A stretch of 64,000 nt of DNA from JAMQPK01 sp963761975 (GTDB lineage Bacteria; Acidobacteriota; Vicinamibacteria; Vicinamibacterales; JAMQPK01). This document shows positions 47,022 to 56,016 of this stretch, one piece after another (within the stretch, counting starts at the first letter, position 1; each line of letters starts with the position of its first letter). Both the position numbers and the translations under genes were made by a program. The stretch spans positions 248,001-312,000 of the forward strand of contig CAVXIR010000006.1 in assembly GCA_963761975.1 (NCBI GenBank), written 5' to 3'. A model generated the notes under the pieces. That model was not told where the DNA came from, searched no databases, and saw nothing but the letters and a program-made list of their open reading frames with translations.

Positions 47022-48989
47022 ATGATCGCGAGGCGCGCCGCGTTTTGTGTGATTGTCACCCTTGTCGCAACCTCGTCCTACGCTCAGGCAACCGACCCCG
47101 GGCGGGCGGTCTACACCAGCCGATGTGCGGGATGCCACGGGAGCGACGGGAACGGCGGCGAGCTCGGACCCTCGATTGTGATGCGCGTGCCGGCTCGCAC
47201 GGACGAAGAGCTGACAACGGTGATACAGCAAGGGCTCCCGACGGCAGGGATGCCCGCATTCGCAAACGTGACCGGTTCGGAGATGCGCGACTTGATCGCG
47301 TTCCTGCGGTCGCTGCGGCCGCGTGAAGGCTCCGGACCGGTGCCGACGAAGGTCACGCTGACGACGGGCACGTCGCTCGGCGGATTGATCCTCAACCAGG
47401 GCCTCGATGACCTCCAACTGCTTGGCGACGATCGGAAATTGCATCTGCTCCGCAAAGAAGGCACGCGATATCGCCGCGTGACGTCACAGACGGATTGGCC
47501 AAGCTACAACGGCGAGACGAAAGGGTACCGGCACAGCGCGCTCACGCAGATCTCGAAAAGCAATGTCGCAAGGATGGGTCCGAAATGGATCTTCAACCTT
47601 CCCAACACACCGACATTGCAGGGCACACCCGTTGTGGTTGACGGCGTGATGTACGTGACCAGCGCCAATCAGTGCTACGCGCTCGATGCGGGCACCGGCA
47701 GAGAGATCTGGCACTACTCACGGCCGAGGACCAGAAATCTCACAGGCAACGCGGCAGGCGGCGTCAATCGCGGTGTCGGTGTCGCCGGCGATCGCGTGTT
47801 CATGGTGACCGACCACGCGCACATCATTGCGCTCAACCGTTTCACTGGTGCGCTGCTGTGGGAAACCGAAATGGCCGACTGGAAGCAGAACTACAACGCC
47901 ACGGTCGCACCGCTTCCCATCGGCAATCTCGTGATTACCGGCTCGTCTGGCGGCGACGAGGGCGTGCGCGGCTTTCTGGCGGCCTACGATCAGGCGACGG
48001 GCAAGGAAGCCTGGCGTTTCTGGACCGTGCCAGCGCCTGGTGAACCTGGCTCCGAAACGTGGAAGGGCGGCGGCATCGAGCATCCAGGCGCAGCCACCTG
48101 GCTGACCGGCACCTACGATCCGGAGCTCGATACTCTTTACTGGCCAACGGGCAATCCCACACCGGATCTCTACGGCGACAATCGAATCGGCGACAACCTT
48201 TATTCCGATTCGATCCTCGCGCTCGATCCAATGACCGGAAAGCTGAAGTGGTATTTCCAGTTCACGCCGCACGATGTCTGGGACTACGACGCACAGGAAA
48301 CCCCGGCGCTCATCGACACGACGTGGCAGGGAAAGCCGCGAAAGCTTCTCGTCCAGGCGAACAGGAACGGTTTCTTCTACGTGCTCGATCGCACGAATGG
48401 CGAATTTCTCCTCGGCACCAAGTACATCAAGAACGTCACGTGGGCTTCTGGTCTCACACCGCAGGGGCGCCCGATTCGGGTGCCCGACACGGAACCCACG
48501 CCTGAGGGCCGCCGTGTCTGTCCGTCGCTCGAGGGCGCGTCGAACTGGTACTCGACCTCGTACAACCCCGCGACAGGTCTGTACTACGTGCAGACCAACG
48601 ATCAGTGCGGCATCTTCACCAAGATTCCCATGGAGTGGGCGGCAGGCAAAGGTTATATGGGCGGCTCTTTCATGCGGGCGCCAGGGGAACCCGCGCAGCG
48701 GGTCTTGCGAGCGATTGATATTCAGACAGGAAAGATCGCGTGGGAGCTTCCGCAAGTGGGTCCGGTCACTTCGTGGGGCGGCGTGCTTGGCACTGCAAGC
48801 GGCATCCTGATCTTCGGCGAAGATGGGGGCTCTCTGATGGCGGCCGATGCCGCCAACGGAAAGCCGCTGTGGAGCTTCAAGACGAATCAGAACTGGAAGG
48901 CGTCGCCGATGACCTACTCGTTCGACAACAAGCAATTTGTCGCAGTCGCCTCTGGATCGGCGATCATCGCTTTCGGATTGCCTGACTGA
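47022..48989 (+). CDS. cytochrome c-PQQ-dependent dehydrogenase (quinoprotein)
   Basis: 655 residues with a signal peptide. An N-terminal cytochrome c domain has heme motif CAGCHG (Cys35, Cys38, His39) and a Met ligand region (LPTAGMPAF); an eight-bladed PQQ propeller follows (WPSYNGETKGYRHSALTQI, LVWDYDAQE-type blocks such as FTPHDVWDYDAQETPALID, TWASGLTPQGRPI). Putting the cytochrome before the propeller differs from the C-terminal fusion of classical quinohemoproteins. It oxidises an alcohol or sugar in the periplasm; the substrate cannot be read from sequence. Confidence 0.9.
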   Translation: MIARRAAFCVIVTLVATSSYAQATDPGRAVYTSRCAGCHGSDGNGGELGPSIVMRVPARTDEELTTVIQQGLPTAGMPAFANVTGSEMRDLIAFLRSLRPREGSGPVPTKVTLTTGTSLGGLILNQGLDDLQLLGDDRKLHLLRKEGTRYRRVTSQTDWPSYNGETKGYRHSALTQISKSNVARMGPKWIFNLPNTPTLQGTPVVVDGVMYVTSANQCYALDAGTGREIWHYSRPRTRNLTGNAAGGVNRGVGVAGDRVFMVTDHAHIIALNRFTGALLWETEMADWKQNYNATVAPLPIGNLVITGSSGGDEGVRGFLAAYDQATGKEAWRFWTVPAPGEPGSETWKGGGIEHPGAATWLTGTYDPELDTLYWPTGNPTPDLYGDNRIGDNLYSDSILALDPMTGKLKWYFQFTPHDVWDYDAQETPALIDTTWQGKPRKLLVQANRNGFFYVLDRTNGEFLLGTKYIKNVTWASGLTPQGRPIRVPDTEPTPEGRRVCPSLEGASNWYSTSYNPATGLYYVQTNDQCGIFTKIPMEWAAGKGYMGGSFMRAPGEPAQRVLRAIDIQTGKIAWELPQVGPVTSWGGVLGTASGILIFGEDGGSLMAADAANGKPLWSFKTNQNWKASPMTYSFDNKQFVAVASGSAIIAFGLPD

Positions 48990-49017
48990 ATTCGCCGCGG
49001 CTATTTATCCCGACATC

Positions 49018-49272
49018 GACGCAGAGACGCAAAGACACAGAGCTGCCCGGTGGCGGCATCGACTTCGCGCCTCGGCGCACACGAACGAGAAGAGCCACGA
49101 ATATCAAGAGCCAGGAACTCAGGCGCTCTTGTATTCGTGGCTCTTCTCGTTCGTGTGTGGGCCGCCCACGCGGCCCACGAAGTCGAATCAAGGACTTCAA
49201 AAGCTCCTGGTCCTCCTGGATCTCCTGGTCTCCTGTTTTGCCGTTTTCTCTGCGCCTCCGCGGCTCTGCGTC
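49018..49272. repeat. 255-bp composite palindrome with octamer arms
   Basis: Outer arms are octamer-type words (GACGCAGA, GACGCAAA at 49018-49042; CTCTGCG words at 49248-49272; 20 of 25 positions complementary). Inside, CACACGAACGAGAAGAGCCA and onwards (49078-49103) pairs perfectly over 26 bp with 49132-49157, extended by CAAGAG/CTCTTG, leaving a 15-nt loop. CTCCTGGT words (49204-49235) are also repeated. It fills the gap between the PQQ dehydrogenase and cytochrome-Vgb genes, which converge. Confidence 0.8.
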
Positions 49273-49292
49273 AAGACAATTCCTGAAACCGT

Positions 49293-50537
49293 TCAGTTGC
49301 CTGCCCCGATCATCACCAGTCCTATCCGGTTGATGCTGCTTTGATGGAAGACCAGGTTGCCTTCAGGCGACACCGTCATGTGCCTGATGAGGCCAACTCC
49401 TGACGGAATCGCCCAGCTCTGGAATTTCTCCGTTTTCGGATCGAAGCGCACCAGCGCATCGGGTCGCTGATTCGATTCGTTGTACCAGACGACATCGTTC
49501 ACGACGGCGATCGCGTACGGTTGAGACCGAGGGCCGCTTGGCGAAGGCCAGGTTTTTACCTCACCAGTCTTCGGATTCAGGCGGCCGAGCAATCCAAGCG
49601 CGAAATCGACATACCAGACCGTGTCGTCGCTCGCCAGCGCGAGCCGGCGGATTCTCGTCGCCGGCGTGGGCACCGGATACTCGCGTACCTCCATCGTCTC
49701 CGGATTGATGCTAGCCAGTTTGTTGCTGCCGTTGTAGCAGACCCAGATCACGCCCTGCGAACTCACCTTCATGCCGTACGGCCTCGCATCGGCTGTCGGC
49801 AGCGTGATCAACTTGATGTCGCCGGTCTCAGGAATCAGGCGGCCGACCATGTTCGAGCCCTGAAGCGAGAAAAACAGTCTGCCCTTCTGGTCGAAGATCG
49901 GCGTGTGGGGATCGCGCGCAGCCGGATCGGGCATTTTGTAAACCGTAATCCCGCCCGTCGCGGTGTTGAGCTTGCCGACCGTGCCGTTGGCGTTCCCCAT
50001 GTACCAGATGTTGCCCGCCCGATCGGCGGCAATGCTGTGCGGGCGCACCTCGGGCGGAAGCTCAAATTCCTTCATCTCGCCGGTCTGCGGATTGAGGCGT
50101 CCGATGAGGCTGCCGTATTGCCCGGTCCACCAGATGGTGCCGTCGGCCAACTGCAGCGGATCGCGCGAGCGCTGTCCGAGCGTCGGCACCATCCACTCTT
50201 TGAAGGTGACAGAGACGGGTCCAGGGATAAGAGTCGGTCTACGTCCGGGCTTCTCGGGAAAATGCGCCGCAAGATATTGCGTCGCGGCCGCCATCTGGTC
50301 TGCAGGCAGCACCATCATCGAGTCGATGACGTACTTCCAGCCTGCCTGATCGTAGCCGGCTGCGCCTGTAATCTGGTTTAGGCCGTGACAGGTGGTGCAC
50401 CGTTTCTCAACGACCTCTTTGCCCGCGCCTTCGGGCAGTTGAACCTGACCGCCGCCACCACGTTGAGCGTCAGCGGCGTAGGGCGCGACCAACAGGATCG
50501 TTGCGACCGCCAACGGCACGCGGAGAGTTGCGAGCAT
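49293..50537 (-). CDS. exported cytochrome c domain fused to Vgb-type propeller
   Basis: 414 residues from ATG 50537, preceded by GGAGGGGAACC. A signal peptide ends near AADAQ. A small cytochrome domain with CTTCHG (Cys47, Cys50, His51) leads into a propeller of repeated blades such as DGTIWWTGQYGSLIGRLNPQTGEMKEF and NIWYMGNANGTVGKLNTATG, the virginiamycin B lyase/SMP-30-like pattern. It may be an electron-carrying periplasmic dehydrogenase or lactonase; the function is inferred only from architecture. It converges with the PQQ dehydrogenase. Confidence 0.83.
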   Translation of the reverse strand: MLATLRVPLAVATILLVAPYAADAQRGGGGQVQLPEGAGKEVVEKRCTTCHGLNQITGAAGYDQAGWKYVIDSMMVLPADQMAAATQYLAAHFPEKPGRRPTLIPGPVSVTFKEWMVPTLGQRSRDPLQLADGTIWWTGQYGSLIGRLNPQTGEMKEFELPPEVRPHSIAADRAGNIWYMGNANGTVGKLNTATGGITVYKMPDPAARDPHTPIFDQKGRLFFSLQGSNMVGRLIPETGDIKLITLPTADARPYGMKVSSQGVIWVCYNGSNKLASINPETMEVREYPVPTPATRIRRLALASDDTVWYVDFALGLLGRLNPKTGEVKTWPSPSGPRSQPYAIAVVNDVVWYNESNQRPDALVRFDPKTEKFQSWAIPSGVGLIRHMTVSPEGNLVFHQSSINRIGLVMIGAGN

Positions 50538-50710
50538 GGTTCCCCTCCAGAGCAAGCGCGGTGCTCAACCGAACGTAGGCTCAACCTACTACCGTAGGGC
50601 TCAACTTTTGTTGAGCTTACAACGCCCTGAGCGTAACCGGGTTCGCGCCGGCATATCAAGCGTAGATCTGCTCAGAAATACCCTCAATGCATAACTCTCA
50701 TCCGAAAAGA

Positions 50711-50907
50711 GCGCTCGGGTGGCGGTGGCGGCTTCCACAAACACGAAGCTCGGCGTGAAAAATCACGTCGCCGGCAGTTTTTGTTCAATGCCATGGCGCT
50801 CGCGCCAGGGTTGGCGCTCGCGGAGGTTGCCGGCTCCGTGATTTGTCCACTGTCGCCGTCACGCCGACTTCTATGGTTTGCGGAAGCCGCCACCGCCACC
50901 CGAGCGC
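50711..50907. repeat. 197-bp imperfect palindrome in a gene-less gap
   Basis: The ends 50711-50736 and 50882-50907 are a perfect 26-bp inverted repeat (GCGCTCGGGTGGCGGTGGCG...). Matching steps continue inward: CGGCGTGA/TCACGCCG, AAATCACG/CGTGATTT and GCCGGCA/TGCCGGC, with the loop at about 50777-50827 carrying TGGCGCTCGCG twice. It lies in the 508-bp gap 50538-51045, which has no convincing gene. It could be a MITE-like insertion or a structured RNA. Confidence 0.7.
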
Positions 50908-51045
50908 CACGGCGGGGCCGAGTCGTGACGACGTTGAGCAACTGACCCGGTCCCCACGAATCGGCCGACGGGATTCGATGTCAAGAACGCGACCACAAAC
51001 AGACTTCATTCCACGGGGTGAGCCCGGGCTCGTCACGACTCGTAA

Positions 51046-51597
51046 TTACCGCTGACGCGAGGCCGCTTCTGCACGTTCAAACTCTCGGATTTCTTCAATG
51101 ATGTCCTCGCCAGCTTTGACCGCAGCTTTGGTCTCATACGACGTCGAGGTTCCGATCTGATCGGCATTTAGCTTATAGAAGAAGTACATACTCGAATAGT
51201 CGGTCACCGCAGGATCGCTCAATACCTCGACCGCGTGCTGGAGCTCATGGCCGATCGCTCCCATGAGAGCGCGATCTGCTCTATCAATCTGCACCTTTAC
51301 GAAAAGAACGCGCTGACGGCCCGTCGACTTCACACTGACCAGACATGCGCGCACGCCGTGCCTGCACGCGCCCGGCTCGATGTAGACAAGCCCATCGGTC
51401 GCGTTAATCGTGTCAATCAGACGACGAAATGTCGGCGACTGTTCGGCCGCGCTCGTAATCAGGTTGCGTAACGCCTGGTTGTTCGAGCGAACGTGAGACA
51501 CCGCCTGCAATACACCCTCCTGGGGTTGTGGCCAGACCGTTCTTGGAATCGAAAGCAGCGCCACCGCCGTCAATAATCCGAATGCCCATACCCGCAT
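51046..51597 (-). CDS. exported HExxH protein (putative zincin)
   Basis: 183 residues with a signal peptide (MRVWAFGLLTAVALLSIPRT). The motif GHELQHAVEVL gives His117, Glu118 and His121, the HExxH zinc site of gluzincin/metzincin-type peptidases; a third ligand is not certain. LVYIEPGACRHGVRACLV may form a disulfide. It precedes the ECF sigma factor divergently. Peptidase activity is an inference. Confidence 0.7.
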   Translation of the reverse strand: MRVWAFGLLTAVALLSIPRTVWPQPQEGVLQAVSHVRSNNQALRNLITSAAEQSPTFRRLIDTINATDGLVYIEPGACRHGVRACLVSVKSTGRQRVLFVKVQIDRADRALMGAIGHELQHAVEVLSDPAVTDYSSMYFFYKLNADQIGTSTSYETKAAVKAGEDIIEEIREFERAEAASRQR

Positions 51598-51759
51598 CTC
51601 GCCTCGCTTTGGCGCCCCTGTGGGAGCGCTGGGACGAGAAGCGGAAATGCCCGCCGAACTGAGACATCAGGCTTGGCTCGTACGGAAGGCAGGAATTGAC
51701 GGACCCACGACGGAAGGGTATAAGAGACTCGTATCTACTGAATAATCAGCAACTTAGAT

Positions 51760-52344
51760 ATGCCAGCCGCACCTGCCGACGTCAGCCGACTGCTTCAGGC
51801 CTGGGGGAAGGGAGACGTGCGGGCGGCAGAAGACCTTATGCCGATTGTTTACCGCGAACTGCGAAAGCGAGCTGCAGCGCAGTTGCGAGGCGAGCGGCAA
51901 AACCACACACTCCAGCCCACCGCGCTCGTTCACGAGGCGTATGTCCGTCTGGCGGGGCAAGACCCGATTGCCTGGCAGAACCGAGCCCACTTCTTCGCCG
52001 TGTCGGCGCAGATGATGCGACGAGTACTTGTCGACCACGCGCGTCAGCACCGAGCGTTGAAACGTCCCGGCAATAAACTCAGGGTCACACTAGACGAACG
52101 CATTGGCGCGGTACACCCGGAGGGCTATGAGGTGCTTCTCCTCGATCGGGCACTTACTGAGCTGAGTCAATTCGACGCGCGTCAAGCCTCCATCGTCGAA
52201 CTGCGGTTTTTCGGCGGTCTATCCGAGGAAGAAGTGGCGTCACTGCTCTCGCTCTCGCGAAGAACGGTCACGCGGGAATGGCAGACGGCTCGAGCCTGGC
52301 TGTATCGTCAAATGACAAAGACGGTATCCACTAGAGACAAGTAG
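51760..52344 (+). CDS. ECF-type RNA polymerase sigma factor (TIGR02999-like)
   Basis: 194 residues. MPIVYRELRKRAAAQLRGERQNHTLQPTALVHEAYVRL is the region-2 signature of the sigma-70 X6/TIGR02999 group, and FDARQASIVELRFFGGLSEEEVASLL, then SLSRRTVTREWQTARAWL is region 4 with its helix-turn-helix. These sigma factors are typically encoded directly before Ser/Thr kinase genes in Acidobacteriota and Planctomycetes, as here (stop 2 bp before the kinase start). Confidence 0.9.
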   Translation: MPAAPADVSRLLQAWGKGDVRAAEDLMPIVYRELRKRAAAQLRGERQNHTLQPTALVHEAYVRLAGQDPIAWQNRAHFFAVSAQMMRRVLVDHARQHRALKRPGNKLRVTLDERIGAVHPEGYEVLLLDRALTELSQFDARQASIVELRFFGGLSEEEVASLLSLSRRTVTREWQTARAWLYRQMTKTVSTRDK

Positions 52345-52346
52345 CC

Positions 52347-55198
52347 ATGGACCGATGGCCTCGGGTGAAAGAGATCTTTCAATCGGCGCTGGACCAGCCG
52401 CCCGAGAAACGGTCTGCCTTCGTGCGCGAGGCGTGCGGCGCGGATGACGAGGTTCGCACAGAGGTTGAGTCGTTACTGCTCGCCCACCAGGAGGCGGGAG
52501 ACTTCGCGCAGCCGGGATCGGAGATCCGTAATTTGGAACTCGATCTGATCGGGCGCGACATCGGCGCGTATCGGATCCTCTCGTTGCTGGGCTCGGGTGG
52601 AATGGGTGAGGTCTATCGGGCGCGCGATACCAAACTCGGCCGCGAGGTCGCCATCAAGACCCTGCCATCCACATTCACAAGCGATGCTGAACGGCGCGCG
52701 CGGTTCGAGCGTGAAGCGCGCGTCCTCGCGACGTTGAACCATCCGCACATCGGAGCGATCTACGGGCTGGAGCACGCCGATGGTGTCCAGGCTCTGGTGC
52801 TCGAGTTGATCGAAGGCGAGACGCTGGCAGAACGGCTGGCGAGGGAGAGCCTATCGATCTCCGAGAGCCTCGCCATCGGACGCCAGATTGCGGACGCCCT
52901 CGACGCGGCACACGAAAAGGGCATCGTCCATCGTGACCTCAAACCGGCGAATATCAAAATCACCCCGAACGGCACGGTAAAGGTGCTGGACTTTGGCCTG
53001 GCCAAGGCGACCGGTCCGAATCTTCCTCACTCGCCGGCGATCACAATGGACGCCACACGGGATGGCGTCGTCATGGGGACCGCCGCGTACATGAGTCCCG
53101 AGCAGGCGCGTGGCCAGTCGGTCGACAAGCGCACCGATATCTGGGCGTTCGGGTGTGTCCTGTATGAAATGCTCACCGGTCGTCCCGCGTTCGATCGCGC
53201 GACCTTTTCCGATACGGTTGCCGCGATCATGGAGCGTGAACCGGACTGGAGTGCGCTGCCGCCAACCTCTCTCCAACAGTTAAGATCTACCTGCGACGCT
53301 GCCTGCAAAAGAATCCTCGCGAGCGAGTGCACGACGTCGCTGACCTTCGCCTGGCCCTCGAAGGGGCGTTTGACACCTCGCCCGTAGAGCCGACCGATGA
53401 GTCCGCAAAGAAGTCACCTTGGCGCAGACGGTCGTTGACCGCGATTGCGGCCGTTGTCCTTGCGGGGCTCAGCGCCACGGCCGCATGGTTTCTAAAATCC
53501 GTCCCATTGGAACGGCCGGCTGTGGCGCAGCCCGTCACTCGCTTCAGCGTCGCGACACACCCGCTAGCCGTGCTCGATCGCGCTCCCAGCTCTGTGATGG
53601 CGCTATCTCCCGATGGTTCTCACCTCGTCTACGTCGCCGGAAATGATGGAATTGGGCAGCTCTACGTGCGCCGTCTCGATTCGTTGGAAGCCAAGCCCAT
53701 CGTTGGTGCCAATAACGCTCAGGGCCCGTTCTTTTCACCTGATGGAAAGTGGATTGCCTTTCTCGCTGACTATCAATTGAAAAAAGTCCCCTTGGAGGGA
53801 GGGCTCCCCATCCCATTATGCGCCGCTGCTATGCTGACGCACGGTGGGTCCTGGGGAACGGATAACCAAATTGTCTTTGGCGGAAATGGAGGACTCTGGC
53901 GCATCTCGGGAGCTGGCGGGAATCCGGAGCTCATTGTCCCGACCGACTCCGAGGCGATGTGGCCCGAGGTACTCCCCAACGGTGACGCCATCATCTTTAC
54001 CGAGATCGGTCCTGAGCGCATCTGGATGCATTCGCTGAAGACAGGCGAACGTCGCTTATTGGTTGAACGGGGCAGCCACGCCCGCTACGTCTTTTCAGGC
54101 CATCTCGTCTACCTGTCGAATGGACTGTTGATGGCCGTGCCTTTTGACGCCGAACGCCTTGAACTGCTCGGGCCGGCGGTGCCGGTCATCAAGGGCGTCA
54201 TGATGGGTTTGCCACGAGAACCTGTGCTCGGCCATTTTGCCGTTTCCGCGAGCGGGACGTTAGCGTTCCTTGCGGGCCCTGTCCTGAGCGCGCGCCACAG
54301 CCTGCTCTGGGTCGATCGGCGGGGACGTGAGGAACCGTTGAACGTAGAGCCACGTCCTTATGCGTTGCCAAGAATTTCCCCGGACGGCATGAAGGTGGCG
54401 GTGGAAGTGGAGCAGTCCGGCAACGTCGACGTCTGGATTCACGATCTGGTTCGCAAGACGTTCGCGCCGCTCACGTCCGATCCCGCCGACGACGGGCGTC
54501 CTGTTTGGGCACCCGACGGGAAACGAGTCGCCTTCCTGTCCACGCGCGATGGAAAAGGGATCAACTTGTTCTGGCAGCAAGTCGATGGCACTGTCCAAGC
54601 CGAACGCCTGACGAGCGATCCAAACGACGATCGAAGCCCATGGGCGTTCACACCTGACGGAAGACTGCTCCTTTTCACTCAGCAGAATCCAAAAACCGGA
54701 CTCGACTTGCATCTGTTGCCGATGGAGCGAGGTCACGTCCCGAGGCCGCTGATCCAAGAGGCTGGCGGGCAAGGCACTCCGGCGATCTCGCCCGATGCCC
54801 GCTGGATCGCGTATCGTTCCTACGGGTCGGGCCGTTATCAAATCCACGTTCGGCCCTTCCCCAACGTCGACGAAGGCCATTGGTCGGTAACCCCTGATGG
54901 CGGATCTTCACCGCTGTGGGCGCCTGGCGGACGGGAGCTCTTTTATCAAAACGGCGATGCGATAATGGCCCTCCCGGTCGAAACTGAACCGACCTTCACG
55001 TTTGGGAAGTCTCAGGAGTTGTTCTCGGGGAGCTATATTCGCAACCTTCGAAACTTCGACATCGACCCGGATGGCAAACGCTTCCTGATGATCAAGGACG
55101 CCGCCGCGCAGGCCCTGGCGCCGTCCGAACGCGATGAGATCGCTGTTGTTCTCAACTGGTCCGAAGAGCTCAAACGTCTGGTGCCGCGGCAGCATTGA
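52347..55198 (+). pseudogene. Ser/Thr protein kinase with PD40 (TolB-like) propeller, one frameshift
   Basis: The first frame (52347 to about 53270) has a Pkn-type kinase: GSGGMGEVY (82-90), Lys104, Glu122, HRDLKPAN (catalytic Asp197), DFG (215-217) and MGTAAYMSPEQARGQ. A one-base loss (or two-base gain) between about 53258 and 53278 shifts to the second frame, which resumes TVKIYLRRCLQKNPRERVHD, then a membrane helix (LTAIAAVVLAGLSATAAWFL) and a TolB-like PD40 propeller (APDGKRVAFLSTRDGKG, WAFTPDGRLLLFTQ) to 55198. Joined, the protein is about 950 residues, the usual size. It senses signals via the outer propeller and is paired with the ECF sigma gene. Confidence 0.85.
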
Positions 55199-55223
55199 AG
55201 TTCAGGCAATACCAACAATCGCG

Positions 55224-55720
55224 ATGGATCGATGGCCTCGCTTCAAGCAGATCTTTCAATCGGCGCTGGATCAAGCGCCCGACGAAAGGTCTGCATTCGT
55301 GCGGGATGCCTGCGGTGGCGATCGCGACCTCCGCGCAGAAGTCGAGTCGCTCTTGATCGCACATGAAGCCGCTGGACGTTTCGCCATTTCTGGATCCGAG
55401 GCTGATGATTCATTGTCAGCGGATCTGATTGGCCGTGAGATCGGCGCGTATCGCGTCGTCTCGCTCCTTTGCCGTAGATCCAGATCGCTTGGCCCGACTC
55501 GAGCGCGCGGCCCGAATGCTGGCCACTCTGAATCATCCGCACATCGGTGCCATCTACGGTCTCGAAGAGCCGTCGGGAAGTCTTCGATGTTTCTCCAGAT
55601 GGCGAGCGTTTTCTGATAATCAAGGAGATAGCACCGCCAATTGAATCATCGGCGCGCGATGACATCGTCGTCGTGTCGAATTGGTTAGCAGAGCTCAAAC
55701 GGCTGGCGCCGGTAAAGTGA
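55224..55720 (+). pseudogene. decayed copy of the Ser/Thr kinase-PD40 gene
   Basis: It starts like its neighbour (MDRWPRFKQIFQSALDQAP) and continues to GREIGAYRVVSLL, then loses the frame; a fragment LARLERAARMLATLNHPHIGA (kinase N-lobe) and finally VFDVSPDGERFLIIKE to LAELKRLAPVK and TGA 55720 (the end of the propeller protein) follow in other frames. Most of the kinase domain, the membrane helix and nearly the whole propeller are missing. This is a remnant of a tandem paralogue reduced by internal deletions. Confidence 0.85.
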
Positions 55721-55771
55721 CTGCGGTCGCTGTCTTGTTAGAGCGCTTTCAAAATGTCTGTAGCATCGCAT

Positions 55772-55964
55772 GGCAGTTGGGTTGGCGTTGCTGCGGCGCG
55801 AAGCCGTGCCGAGGTGCCGACTCGGAACACCCGACCGCGCGAGAAGCCTGAGGGCTACGAGCGAGGTCACGGACCTCGCGTCTAGCGGCCCTCAACAGGC
55901 ATCGCAGCGCTGGTCCGGCGCCGTAGCCCCGGATTCGCGCTGCAGCGATGCCAACCCAAGTGCC
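55772..55964. repeat. 193-bp imperfect palindrome after the kinase remnant
   Basis: The ends 55772-55806 and 55930-55964 pair at 30 of 35 positions (GGCAGTTGGGTTGGC...). Inner parts are also partly complementary, for example AGCGAGGTC with GACCTCGC around 55865. It fills most of the 296-bp gap between the kinase remnant and the SLC13 gene, with no gene inside. Confidence 0.65.
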
Positions 55965-56016
55965 TGCCTGTTGTAGCCAACTACCTCGGTCCGGCTAAAG
56001 AGCCACTACATACTAC

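Noticed and set aside
50538..51045. Small genes in the gap
   Set aside because: The short frames overlap the palindrome arms, are Arg-rich on both strands and have no start signals.
55772..55964. Integron attC-like site
   Set aside because: The arms contain GTTGGGT, but in the wrong order for an attC site (GTT core first instead of AAC core first), and no integrase or cassette array is present.
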